64,000 nucleotides of DNA from Nonomuraea jabiensis (GTDB taxonomy: Bacteria > Actinomycetota > Actinomycetes > Streptosporangiales > Streptosporangiaceae): contig NZ_JACHMB010000001.1 in assembly GCF_014204795.1 (NCBI RefSeq), positions 7,576,501 through 7,640,500 on the forward strand, in the 5' to 3' direction. The notes beneath the pieces were generated by a model. The model did no database searches, was not told the DNA's origin, and was given only the letters and a program-made list of their open reading frames with translations. The stretch's first letter is position 1; each line of letters opens with the position of its first letter. Positions 43,671 through 51,832 of this stretch are shown here, piece after piece. A program made the translations under genes and the position numbers.

Positions 43671-44669
43671 ATGGTCACCATGGGCGACGTCGCCAAGCTG
43701 TCCGGGGTGTCGAAGATGACGGTCTCCAACGTCATCAACGACCGCGCCGGAGTCAGCGACGAGGTCCGCCGCCGCGTGCTCGAAGCCATCCGCCAGTCGG
43801 GCTACCGCGTCAACGTCTCCGCCCGGACCCTCAGGTCCGGGCGGACCGGCGTCATCGGGCTGGCCGTTCCCGAGATCGACCGGCCCTACTTCGGACAGCT
43901 CGCCGCCCACGTGATCGACGAGGCGCAGGGGCGGGGTTTCCACGTCGCGATCGAGCAGACCGGCGCGGCCGCGGCCGGGGAGATCGACGCGATCTCTCAT
44001 TCGTACACCCTGCAGTTCGACGGGCTGATCCTCAGCGCGGTCGGGATCGACCCCCAGGACTCGCGGCTGACCGGCGGCGACCACCCGATCGTGATGCTCG
44101 GCGAGCAGGACTTCGCCGCGCGGTTCGACCACGTCGCGATGCCCAACGAGGAAGGCGCGAAAGCGGCGACCACGCATCTGATCGACCGCGGCTGCCGCCG
44201 GATCGCGATGGTCACCGGCGACTCCCTCCACGGCGTGAACGTGGTGACGCGCCGCCACCAGGGCTACCTCGCCGGGCTCGCCGAACGGGGGCTCGTCCCG
44301 GATCCGGCGCTGCTGTTCGCCGTCGGCGGGATGACGCTCGAATCGGGCCGCGAGGCGGCCCACCGGCTCGTCGACTCCGGTCACGAGGTCGACGGCGTGG
44401 TCGCGGTGAGCGACACCGTCGCCCAGGGGGTCTTCCGGGGCCTGGCCGATCGTGGCGTCCGGGTGCCCGACGACATCCGCCTCGTCGGGTACGACGACAT
44501 CCCCGAAGCGGCGTACATGGTGCCCTCGCTGTCCACCGTGGCCCCCGACCACCGGTGGATGGCCGCGAAGGCGGTCGAGCTGGTGACCGCCCGCATCCAG
44601 GACCCGGCACGCCCGGCCGGCGAGCACACCGCGCCCTTCGAGCTGATGGTCCGCGAGTCCACCCGCTGA
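43671..44669 (+). CDS. LacI-family regulator of the arabinofuranosidase
   Basis: 332 aa. The N-terminal HTH and hinge read MGDVAKLSGVSKMTVSNVIN and ARTLRSGRTGVIGLAVPE; the rest is a sugar-binding periplasmic-protein fold (DGLILSAVG, RIAMVTGDSLHGVN, GYDDIPEAAYMVPSLSTV). ATG 43671 has GAGGAG upstream. It follows the GH51 gene by about 140 bases and probably represses it until an arabinose-type sugar binds. Confidence 0.92.
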   Translation: MVTMGDVAKLSGVSKMTVSNVINDRAGVSDEVRRRVLEAIRQSGYRVNVSARTLRSGRTGVIGLAVPEIDRPYFGQLAAHVIDEAQGRGFHVAIEQTGAAAAGEIDAISHSYTLQFDGLILSAVGIDPQDSRLTGGDHPIVMLGEQDFAARFDHVAMPNEEGAKAATTHLIDRGCRRIAMVTGDSLHGVNVVTRRHQGYLAGLAERGLVPDPALLFAVGGMTLESGREAAHRLVDSGHEVDGVVAVSDTVAQGVFRGLADRGVRVPDDIRLVGYDDIPEAAYMVPSLSTVAPDHRWMAAKAVELVTARIQDPARPAGEHTAPFELMVRESTR

Positions 44670-44808
44670 CGGCCCCCGCCGGTGGTTTTGGCGCAGGCTG
44701 CCGAGTTCGGTGACGTCCCCCGGGGGAGAGCGGCGCCACGCGCAGCGGGTCACGCGCTCGGTGTCGCGGGCGCGCGGGACCGGCCCGTTCACCGCCGCTG
44801 CCCGCCGG

Positions 44809-44839
44809 TTGACCTCAATTCCGGTTGAGGTTGCACGCT
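44809..44839 (+). promoter_or_regulatory. SoxR-like box and promoter of the quinone oxidoreductase
   Basis: ACCTCAA-TTCCGG-TTGAGGT at 44812-44831 is a 20-bp dyad matching the known SoxR box pattern CCTCAA-n6-TTGAGG. It lies between TTGACC (-35, 44809-44814) and CACGCT (-10, 44834-44839) with a 19-base spacer, the stretched spacing used by MerR-family activators. The oxidoreductase ATG is 41 bases downstream. SoxR itself is not in the window. Confidence 0.7.
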
Positions 44840-44879
44840 ATAGGGGTCATGTCCGGAAATAAGTAGGAGTGAGCGGCAT

Positions 44880-45851
44880 ATGCGAGTGGTTCGGGTGATC
44901 GGGTTCGGCGGGCCTGAGATGCTGGTGCCCGGGGAGGCGCCGGATCCGGTGGCCGGGCCGGGGCAGGTCGTGGTCGAGGTGGCGGTCGCGGGCGTGACGT
45001 TCGTCGAGACGCAGATCCGGCGCGGCACCGACAAGTGGCATGCCCGGCCGGAGTTGCCGTACGTGCCGGGCGGGCTGGTGGCCGGCCGGGTGAGCTCGGC
45101 CGGAGAAGGGGTGGATCCGGCGTGGGTGGGCCGGCGCGTCATCGCCGGGACGGGGGAGACCGGCGGTTTCGCCGAGCGGGCCGTGGCCGCGGCCGAGGAC
45201 CTGTTCGCGGTGCCGGACGACCTGGGGTTGCCGGAGGCCGTCGCCCTGCACAGCGACGGCAGCACCGCGCAGGGACTGATCGAGGGGGCCAAGGTCCGGC
45301 CCGGCGAGTGGGTGCTGGTCGAGGCGGCGGCCGGCGGCGTCGGCAGCCTGCTGGTGCAGCTGGCCCGTACGGCGGGCGCGCGCGTCGTGGGGGCCGCCCG
45401 CGGATCGCGGAAGCTCGACCTGATCCGGGAGCTGGGCGCCGAAGCCGCGGTCGACTACTCCGAACCCGGGTGGACCGAGCGGGTGCTGGAGGCGACCGGC
45501 GGGGCGGGGGCCGACGTGGTCTTCGACGGCGTCGGCGGGGAGATCGGGCGGGCCGCGTTCGGGGTGACGGCCCGGGGCGGCCGCTTCTCGGTGCACGGCG
45601 CCTCCAGCGGCGAGGTCACCGCCGTCGATCCCGCGCAGACGGGCCGGGAGGACGTGGACGTGATCGGCATCGAGCAGCTCTTCGGCTTCGGGCCGCACGT
45701 GGCGCGGTGGGCGGAGGAGATGATGGCGCAGGCGGCCGCGGGGCTCGTCCGGCCGGTCATCGGGCAGACCTTCCCCTTGGAGCGCGCCGCCGACGCCCAC
45801 GCCGCGATCGAACACCGCACCGCCCTGGGCAAGACCCTGCTGCTGATCTGA
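44880..45851 (+). CDS. NADPH:quinone oxidoreductase-like (MDR superfamily)
   Basis: 323 aa zinc-less medium-chain dehydrogenase. MRVVRVIGFGGPEMLVPGE opens the GroES-like domain, VLVEAAAGGVGSLLVQLAR is the NADPH motif, and VVFDGVGGEIG and the final LGKTLLLI match quinone reductases. It likely reduces quinones or redox-cycling drugs. The SoxR-like box upstream predicts induction by such compounds. Confidence 0.9.
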   Translation: MRVVRVIGFGGPEMLVPGEAPDPVAGPGQVVVEVAVAGVTFVETQIRRGTDKWHARPELPYVPGGLVAGRVSSAGEGVDPAWVGRRVIAGTGETGGFAERAVAAAEDLFAVPDDLGLPEAVALHSDGSTAQGLIEGAKVRPGEWVLVEAAAGGVGSLLVQLARTAGARVVGAARGSRKLDLIRELGAEAAVDYSEPGWTERVLEATGGAGADVVFDGVGGEIGRAAFGVTARGGRFSVHGASSGEVTAVDPAQTGREDVDVIGIEQLFGFGPHVARWAEEMMAQAAAGLVRPVIGQTFPLERAADAHAAIEHRTALGKTLLLI

Positions 45852-45856
45852 CGGCA

Positions 45857-46031
45857 ACGGCTATGGGCGTCCCGCGTGGAGGTGCGCGGCGACGGCTACG
45901 GGTGGTCGGCGTGGAGGTGCGCGGCGACGGCTACGGGCGTCCGGCGCGGAGGCGCGCGATGACGGTTACGGGTGGTCGGCGTGGTGGTGCGCGATGACGG
46001 TTACGGGCGGCTGGCGCGGAGGTGGGCGATG
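45857..46031 (+). repeat. 35-bp tandem repeat, five copies
   Basis: Unit starts ACGGCTACGGGTGGTCGGCG and ends TGGAGGTGCGCGGCG; five copies with alternating variants. It follows the oxidoreductase stop and ends exactly at the start of an SDR fragment. Confidence 0.9.
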
Positions 46032-46118
46032 CCCATGTCCAGGGCGGCCTCCGGCGACGAAGCCGCCAACATCCACGGGGCCACCCTCTCGGTGGACGGC
46101 GGGCGCGCCGCGGTCTGA
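46029..46118 (+). pseudogene. C-terminal fragment of a lost SDR gene
   Basis: The frame ends ANIHGATLSVDGGRAAV followed by TGA, the conserved tail of short-chain dehydrogenases (N-G-x-L-VDGG). Only about 25 residues remain; the 35-bp repeat array has replaced everything upstream. Confidence 0.75.
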
Positions 46119-46149
46119 GACGATCCTCCAACCCGAGCCCGTACGGCGG

Positions 46150-46857
46150 TCAGCGCGGGACGTCGCCGGTGGGCGCGAAGGTCTGCCGGTAGTGTTCGGC
46201 CGCCTGGGCCATGTCGGTGCTGATGAGCTCGAAGAACCGGCTGGCGGTCGCGAGCCGGACGCCCGCCGGGGTGTCGGCGCCCAGGATGTCGACCCCCTCA
46301 CGGACCGTCTCGGTCCACAACATCATCGACCGGGTGCCCACCAGCCACGCCCGGTACCAGACCTCGGCGTCGATGACGTAGCGCTCGCGCCGGTTGTCCC
46401 GCTCGCGCCTGACGAGCCCCACCTGTTCGAGCCACCCGACGCCCTTGGAGATCGACGCGGGGCTGACCCGCAGCCGCTCGGTCAGCTCGGCGACGGTCAG
46501 GTTGCCGGTGTCGCTGGTGAACAGGCAGGCCATCACCCTGGCCGCCATCGTCGGCACACCCCCGAACGTCGTCGTGAGCCGCTCCTCGAACTCGCGCACC
46601 GCCTGGGGATCGCGCCTGCCGGCGTCCCCCGCGGCCGTGCTCGCCGGCGCGGCGGGCCGGCGGCGGGCGCGCCATCCGGTCGCCTGCTGCGCCCGGCCCG
46701 CGTGGTAGCGGTGCGGGCCGCCGTTGCGCGCGATCTCGCGGCCGATGGTCGACCTCGGCCGCCCCAGGCGACGGGCGATCTCCGCGTAGGAGAGCCCTTC
46801 CGCCAGCCCCTCCGAGATCTTGCGGCGGTCGTCGTACGTCAGGTGGCCTCCCGGCAT
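46150..46857 (-). CDS. Regulator with IS30-like HTH fused to a GbsR/MarR-like domain
   Basis: 235 aa. HLTYDDRRKISEGLAEGLSY and AEIARRLGRPRSTIGREIA form an HTH like that of IS30-family transposases. After a basic linker comes a winged-helix domain (VAELTERLRVSPASISKGVG, LVRRERDNRRERYVIDAEVW) of GbsR/MarR type. ATG 46857 has GGGAGG four bases upstream. Divergent from the SDR-ABC exporter operon, which it probably controls. Confidence 0.85.
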   Translation of the reverse strand: MPGGHLTYDDRRKISEGLAEGLSYAEIARRLGRPRSTIGREIARNGGPHRYHAGRAQQATGWRARRRPAAPASTAAGDAGRRDPQAVREFEERLTTTFGGVPTMAARVMACLFTSDTGNLTVAELTERLRVSPASISKGVGWLEQVGLVRRERDNRRERYVIDAEVWYRAWLVGTRSMMLWTETVREGVDILGADTPAGVRLATASRFFELISTDMAQAAEHYRQTFAPTGDVPR

Positions 46858-47039
46858 GCGCCCTCCCGGTACGTCATCGTCACGCGCAAGTATCGCCTCC
46901 GGCACACCTGATTGCGACACCGCATCGGGGGTTGTTGCATTTGCCGACACTGTCGTTGCGCCAGTTACTCCGCCCTGACCTGGGGCAACGGCGCTCGTAA
47001 CTTGCCGAATCCGCGAACGCATTCGTAGCTTTCCCCGTG

Positions 47040-47060
47040 CGTGAACGATCGCCGTTCACG
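47040..47060. promoter_or_regulatory. Inverted-repeat operator before the SDR-ABC operon
   Basis: CGTGAAC and GTTCACG, perfect 7-bp arms around GATCGCC, ending 15 bases before the SDR start. It would overlap the promoter or start of transcription, so repressor binding by the divergent regulator is plausible. Confidence 0.5.
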
Positions 47061-47075
47061 CGGAGGGAAACCGAC

Positions 47076-47918
47076 ATGACCCAGCCCGGCATGGTTGCCA
47101 AAGTATGCCTCGTGACCGGCGCCTCGTCCGGCATCGGCCACGCCACCGCACTCGAGCTCCTGCACGCCGGCCACTTCGTGTACGGCGCGGCGCGGCGGGT
47201 GGACAGGATGGCGGCGCTGCGCGACGCCGGAGGCCGCACGCTGCCGATGGACGTGACCAAGGAGGACGACCTCAAGCGCGCCGTCGACACCGTCCTGGAC
47301 GCACACGGGCGGATCGACGTCCTGGTCAACAACGCCGGCGCCGTCGTCCACGGCGCCGTCGAGGACACGCCGCTGGCGCTGGCGCGAGACCTGTTCGAGG
47401 TCAACGTGTTCGCCGCGGCCCGGCTGGCGCAGCTGGTCCTGCCGGGGATGCGGCAGCGGGGCTCGGGCACGATCGTCAACGTCTCCTCGATCGGCGGCGA
47501 GCTCGCCTTCCCGCTCGGCGCCTGGTACTACGCCTCCAAGCACGCCCTGGAAGCCCTGTCCGACTCGCTGCGCATGGAGACCGCGCAGTTCGGCGTCGAC
47601 GTCGTCGTCATCCAGCCCGGCATCATCAGGACCGACTTCGAGGCCGGGACCGCCCGGCAGCTGCGGGAGATCTCCGGGAACGGGGCCTACCGGCAGATGG
47701 CCGAGGCCATGGCCCGCGCCGCCGAGGCGCCGGCGGGCCACCGGAGCGACCAGGCCACCGACCCCGCCGTCGTCGGGACGACGATCCGGGAGGCCGTCGA
47801 GTCGGACCGGCCGGAGACCCGCTACGTCGTGGGCTGGCAGGCCGAAGCCCTCCTCCAGCTCAACAGGTCCCTCCCGGACCGCGAATTCGACGCGCGCATC
47901 ACCGGCTCGCTCAGATAG
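47076..47918 (+). CDS. SDR-family oxidoreductase
   Basis: 280 aa. VCLVTGASSGIGHATALELL, DVLVNNAGAVVHGAVEDTP, TIVNVSSIGG and WYYASKHALEALSDSLR give the complete classical SDR signature (Tyr and Lys of YxxxK). GGAGGG precedes the ATG. First gene of an operon with an ABC exporter; substrate unknown. Confidence 0.9.
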   Translation: MTQPGMVAKVCLVTGASSGIGHATALELLHAGHFVYGAARRVDRMAALRDAGGRTLPMDVTKEDDLKRAVDTVLDAHGRIDVLVNNAGAVVHGAVEDTPLALARDLFEVNVFAAARLAQLVLPGMRQRGSGTIVNVSSIGGELAFPLGAWYYASKHALEALSDSLRMETAQFGVDVVVIQPGIIRTDFEAGTARQLREISGNGAYRQMAEAMARAAEAPAGHRSDQATDPAVVGTTIREAVESDRPETRYVVGWQAEALLQLNRSLPDREFDARITGSLR

Positions 47919-47954
47919 CTCCCGCTCCACGAGATCCGCAATTCGGAGAAACCC

Positions 47955-48848
47955 ATGACCCCTGCCATCGCCGTTTCCGGCCTCGTCAAGGCCTACGGGC
48001 CGGCGCGCGCCCTCGACGGGCTCGACCTCACCGTGAACCCCGGAGAGGTGCACGGCTATCTCGGCCCGAACGGAGCGGGCAAGAGCACCACCATCCGCAT
48101 CCTGCTGGGCCTGATCAGGGCCACCTCCGGCAGCGTCAGGCTGCTGGGCGGCGACCCCTGGGCCGACGCGGTCGCGCTGCACCGGCGGCTGGCGTACGTG
48201 CCGGGCGACGTCGAGCTGTGGCCCAACCTCACCGGAGGCGAGGCCATCGACGTGCTCGGCCGGCTGCGCGGCGGGCTCGACGACCGGCGCAGGAACGAGC
48301 TGATCGAGCGGTTCGAGCTCGACCCCAGGAAGAAGGCGCGGACCTACTCCAAGGGCAACCGCCAGAAGGTCGCCCTCGTCGCCGCCCTCTCCGCGGAGGT
48401 GGACCTGCTGATCCTCGACGAGCCCACGAGCGGGCTGGACCCGCTGATGGAGGCGGTGTTCCAGCAGGTCGTCGCCGAGGTCAAGGCCGCCGGCCGGACC
48501 GTCCTGCTGTCCAGCCACATCCTCGCCCAGGTCGAGACCCTCGCCGACCGGATCACCATCATCCGGGACGGAAAGGTCGTGGAGTCGGGGACGCTGGCGC
48601 AGCTGCGGCACCTGACCCGCACGACGGTCGTGGCCGGGACCGCCACCCCGGTGACCGGCCTCGACCGGCTGCCCGGCGTCCACGACGTGAAGACCGAGGG
48701 CGGGAGCGTGCGGTTCGGCGTGGACGCCGGACACCTCGACGCCGCCATCCGGCACCTCGCCACGTTCGGCATCGACTCGCTGGTCAGCCACCCGCCGACG
48801 CTCGAGGAGCTCATGCTCCGGCACTACGCGCACAAGGAGGCGGCATGA
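47955..48848 (+). CDS. ABC exporter ATPase
   Basis: 297 aa. Walker A LGPNGAGKSTT, signature YSKGNRQKVALVAALS (a KGN variant common in drug-export ATPases), Walker B LLILDEPTSGLDP and switch SSHILAQ. The C-terminal extension fits DrrA-like antibiotic exporters. The last bases overlap the permease start (ATGA). Confidence 0.92.
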   Translation: MTPAIAVSGLVKAYGPARALDGLDLTVNPGEVHGYLGPNGAGKSTTIRILLGLIRATSGSVRLLGGDPWADAVALHRRLAYVPGDVELWPNLTGGEAIDVLGRLRGGLDDRRRNELIERFELDPRKKARTYSKGNRQKVALVAALSAEVDLLILDEPTSGLDPLMEAVFQQVVAEVKAAGRTVLLSSHILAQVETLADRITIIRDGKVVESGTLAQLRHLTRTTVVAGTATPVTGLDRLPGVHDVKTEGGSVRFGVDAGHLDAAIRHLATFGIDSLVSHPPTLEELMLRHYAHKEAA

Positions 48849-50470
48849 CCACGACGGTTACGCGGGCGCGCGGCCGTACCGGATCGACGGCGGCGAGCGG
48901 CCATCTCACCGGCACCGGCGCGATGGTGCGGCTGGCGCTGCGCCGCGACCGGATCAAGCTCACCCTCTGGCTGGTCGGCATCACGGCCCTCGTCCCGCGT
49001 TTCTATTACGCCGCCGTCAGCGCGGTCGTGCCGACGCCCGAGGCCCTGGCCGAAGCCTCGCAGATGATCCGCGTCTCCTTCATGAGGGTGCTGGGCGGGC
49101 CCCTGTTCGGCGAGGTCAGCACGCAGAGCTACTTCCTGGCCGCGTACTGGGTCGAGTTCCTGCTGGCCGCCGCCATCATGAACATGATGCTCATGACCCG
49201 GCACACCCGGGCGGAGGAGCAGACCGGCCGGGCCGAGCTCATCCGGGCGGCCGTCGTGGGCCGGCACGCCCAGCTGACCGCGGCGCTGATCGTCGCCGTG
49301 ATCAGCAACGCCGCGCTGGCGGCCCTCACCACCGCCGCGACGATCAGCATCGGCTTCCCCGCCGGTAGCGCCCTGCTGTTCGGCGCCTCCCTGGCCGCGA
49401 CCGGGCTGCTGTTCGCCGGGGTCACCGCGGTCGCCGCCCAGGTCACCGAGCACCCCCGGGGCGTGAACGGGCTCGCGGGCCTCGTGCTCTTCGCGGCGTG
49501 GCTGCTGCGCGGCGCGGGGGCGCTGCAGAGCCAGGAGGGCGGTCCGCTGTTCTGGCTGTCGCCGATCGGCTGGTCGCAGCAGGCCCGGGTGCTGGCCGAC
49601 GAGCGCTGGTGGCCGCTCGGCCTCTCGGTCGTCCTCGCCGGGCTGCTGGTCGCGGGCGCGTACTCGCTGGCGAGCCGCAGGGACCTCGGCGCCTCCTTGG
49701 TGGCCCCGCGTCCCGGCCGCGCGTCGGCGCCCGCCTGGCTGCGCTCGCCGTTCACGCTCGCGCTGCGCCTCCAGCAGGCGGCCATCCTCGCGTGGGGAGC
49801 CGCGTTCCTCGCCGTCGGCCTCGTCCTCGGCGCCATGACCGGGGGCATGGCCGTGACCGACCTCCCCATCTTCTCCGGCGCGGACTTCGGGCGGGCCTGG
49901 ATCAGCCTCATGGTGTTCACCGGGTCCCTCTACACCGGCGTCTTCGCGGTCCTGTCGGTCATCCGGCTGCGGGCGGAGGAGGTGCGCGGCCGGATCGCTC
50001 CCGTGCTGGCCGGGCCGACCGGCAGATCGACGTGGTACTGGTCGTCCCTGCTGGTCACCGCGCTCGCCGTGGTCGTCCTGCCGCTGGTGTACGGCACCGC
50101 GCTCGGCGTCGGCGCCGCCCTGTCGACCGGCGAGCCCGGACTCGTGGGAGAGGTCGCCCGGGCGAGCCTGATCCGCGCCCCCGAGGTGCTGGTGCTGCTC
50201 GCCGTCCCGGCCGCGCTGCTCGGGCTCGCCCCGCGGGCGGTGAACGCGGCCTGGGCGGTGCTCGTCTACAGCGGGTTCATGCAGGTACTGGGGTCCTACA
50301 TGAACCTGCCGGGATGGCTGGTGAACACCTCGGTGCTGTCCCACCTGCCCTGGCACCCGCTGGGGTCCTTCGCCCCGGTGGCCACGGTCGTGCTGACCGC
50401 GCTCGCCGCGGCCCTGGCGATCCTCGGCCAGTACGGGTTGCGCCGCCGCGACCTCGCCGCGGACGTATGA
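48845..50470 (+). CDS. ABC-2-type exporter permease
   Basis: 541 aa with about twelve membrane segments, twice the size of a simple ABC-2 permease and typical of actinobacterial polyketide-antibiotic exporters. Examples are AAYWVEFLLAAAIMNMMLM and VLIARG-free hydrophobic repeats through the C-terminal half, with soluble loops near 110 and 300. It works with the ATPase to extrude lipophilic compounds. Confidence 0.88.
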   Translation: MTTTVTRARGRTGSTAASGHLTGTGAMVRLALRRDRIKLTLWLVGITALVPRFYYAAVSAVVPTPEALAEASQMIRVSFMRVLGGPLFGEVSTQSYFLAAYWVEFLLAAAIMNMMLMTRHTRAEEQTGRAELIRAAVVGRHAQLTAALIVAVISNAALAALTTAATISIGFPAGSALLFGASLAATGLLFAGVTAVAAQVTEHPRGVNGLAGLVLFAAWLLRGAGALQSQEGGPLFWLSPIGWSQQARVLADERWWPLGLSVVLAGLLVAGAYSLASRRDLGASLVAPRPGRASAPAWLRSPFTLALRLQQAAILAWGAAFLAVGLVLGAMTGGMAVTDLPIFSGADFGRAWISLMVFTGSLYTGVFAVLSVIRLRAEEVRGRIAPVLAGPTGRSTWYWSSLLVTALAVVVLPLVYGTALGVGAALSTGEPGLVGEVARASLIRAPEVLVLLAVPAALLGLAPRAVNAAWAVLVYSGFMQVLGSYMNLPGWLVNTSVLSHLPWHPLGSFAPVATVVLTALAAALAILGQYGLRRRDLAADV

Positions 50471-50548
50471 TCGCTGTGGACGGATGAGCCCCGCGGCCCT
50501 TGTGGCGTAGGCCTGCCGCGGGCGCGACCGCTGTGTAATTCTGTAAAC

Positions 50549-51832
50549 ATGACCGAGCCCCCCATCGTCATCGAGCACCGCGAGCACGTGTGGTACCTGC
50601 TCGTCCAGGCCTCGCAGCTCGAGCACATGATCATGTGCCAGTACCTCTTCGCCGAGTTCAGCCTCAAGGCCGATGGCCTCACCGAAGAGCAGCAGGCCGC
50701 GGTCGATCGCTGGCGCCAGGAGCTCCACGGCATCGCCGTACAGGAGATGCTCCATCTCGCCCTGGTGGCCAACCTCATGTCCGCCATCGGCGCCGCGCCC
50801 ACCTTCGGCAGGCCGAACTTCCCGCAGTCCTGCGGCGCGTTCCCGCCCTCGATCCAGCTGCGGCTGCTGCCCTTCGGCGAGGCCGCCCTGGCCCACTTCC
50901 TCTACCTCGAACGGCCCGAGGGCATGAAGCGGCACGACGCCGCCGAATTCATCTCCTGCGCCCCGCCGCCCGAGCCCATCGCCGCCGGCGAGATCTTCCC
51001 CCGCGCGCAGGAGTTCGCCACGGTCGGCCATCTCTACCGCGGCATCAAGGACGGCCTGACCGCGCTGGTCGCCAAGTACGGCGAGGAGCAGGTGTTCTGC
51101 GGTTCGCCCCAGGCCCAGGCCACCCCCGAGCTGTTCCGCTGGCCCGAGATGGTGGCGGTGACCGACCTCGCGTCGGCGTGCGCCGCCATCGACGAGATCA
51201 TCGAGCAGGGCGAGGGAGCGCAGGGCGCCTGGCAGGACGCCCATTACGGCCGCTTCCTGAAGATCTGGGAGGAGTACCACGCGCTGCGGGCCGCCGACCC
51301 GGCCTTCGAACCCGCCCACCCCGCGCTCGGCGCCTTCACCCGCCAGCCCTTCGACGTGGGGGAGCCGCAGCCGCTCATCGGCGACCCGCGGACCCTGGCG
51401 CTGGCCGAGCTGTGCAACCTCGCCTACGAGGCGATCCTGTGGCTGCTCACCCGCTTCTTCACGCACACCGACGAGAGCGAGGAGGAGCTCGACGTCCTGA
51501 TCAGCGCGGCGATCACGACGATGGCCGCCGTGCTGCGGCCGCTCGGCACCGAGCTGTGCCGGCGGCCCGCCGGCCCCGCCCACCCGGGACGCACGGCCGG
51601 GCCGGCCTTCGAGATGTACTACCTGATGGACAACGTGGTCCCCTGGCGCGAGGCCGCCTGGACGGTGCTGATCGAACGGCTGCGCCAGATCGCCGAGCGC
51701 TGCGCGTCCCACGCCGCCACGGACCCGGTGATCGCGGCGGCTTCGGAGCAGGTCACGGCGGTGGCCGACGCGCTCGACGCCGCCCGCGCCAAGGCGGCCT
51801 CCGGCATCACGGCTCCCGGCGGGTCCGCGTGA
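50549..51832 (+). CDS. Ferritin-like (VioB C-domain type) protein
   Basis: 427 aa. The N-terminal half has ASQLEHMIMCQYLFAEFSLK and VQEMLHLALVANLMSAIG, the E..H and ExxH motifs of a di-iron ferritin-like domain as in the iminophenyl-pyruvate dimer synthase VioB family. The rest is helical. Stand-alone members are common in actinomycetes and mostly uncharacterised. Its last 26 bases overlap the convergent DHA2 transporter. Confidence 0.82.
   Translation: MTEPPIVIEHREHVWYLLVQASQLEHMIMCQYLFAEFSLKADGLTEEQQAAVDRWRQELHGIAVQEMLHLALVANLMSAIGAAPTFGRPNFPQSCGAFPPSIQLRLLPFGEAALAHFLYLERPEGMKRHDAAEFISCAPPPEPIAAGEIFPRAQEFATVGHLYRGIKDGLTALVAKYGEEQVFCGSPQAQATPELFRWPEMVAVTDLASACAAIDEIIEQGEGAQGAWQDAHYGRFLKIWEEYHALRAADPAFEPAHPALGAFTRQPFDVGEPQPLIGDPRTLALAELCNLAYEAILWLLTRFFTHTDESEEELDVLISAAITTMAAVLRPLGTELCRRPAGPAHPGRTAGPAFEMYYLMDNVVPWREAAWTVLIERLRQIAERCASHAATDPVIAAASEQVTAVADALDAARAKAASGITAPGGSA

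Noticed and set aside
48824..51712. 962-codon open frame on the minus strand
   Set aside because: Antisense to the ABC permease and ferritin-like genes; composition is Arg/Gly/His/Gln-rich without domains.
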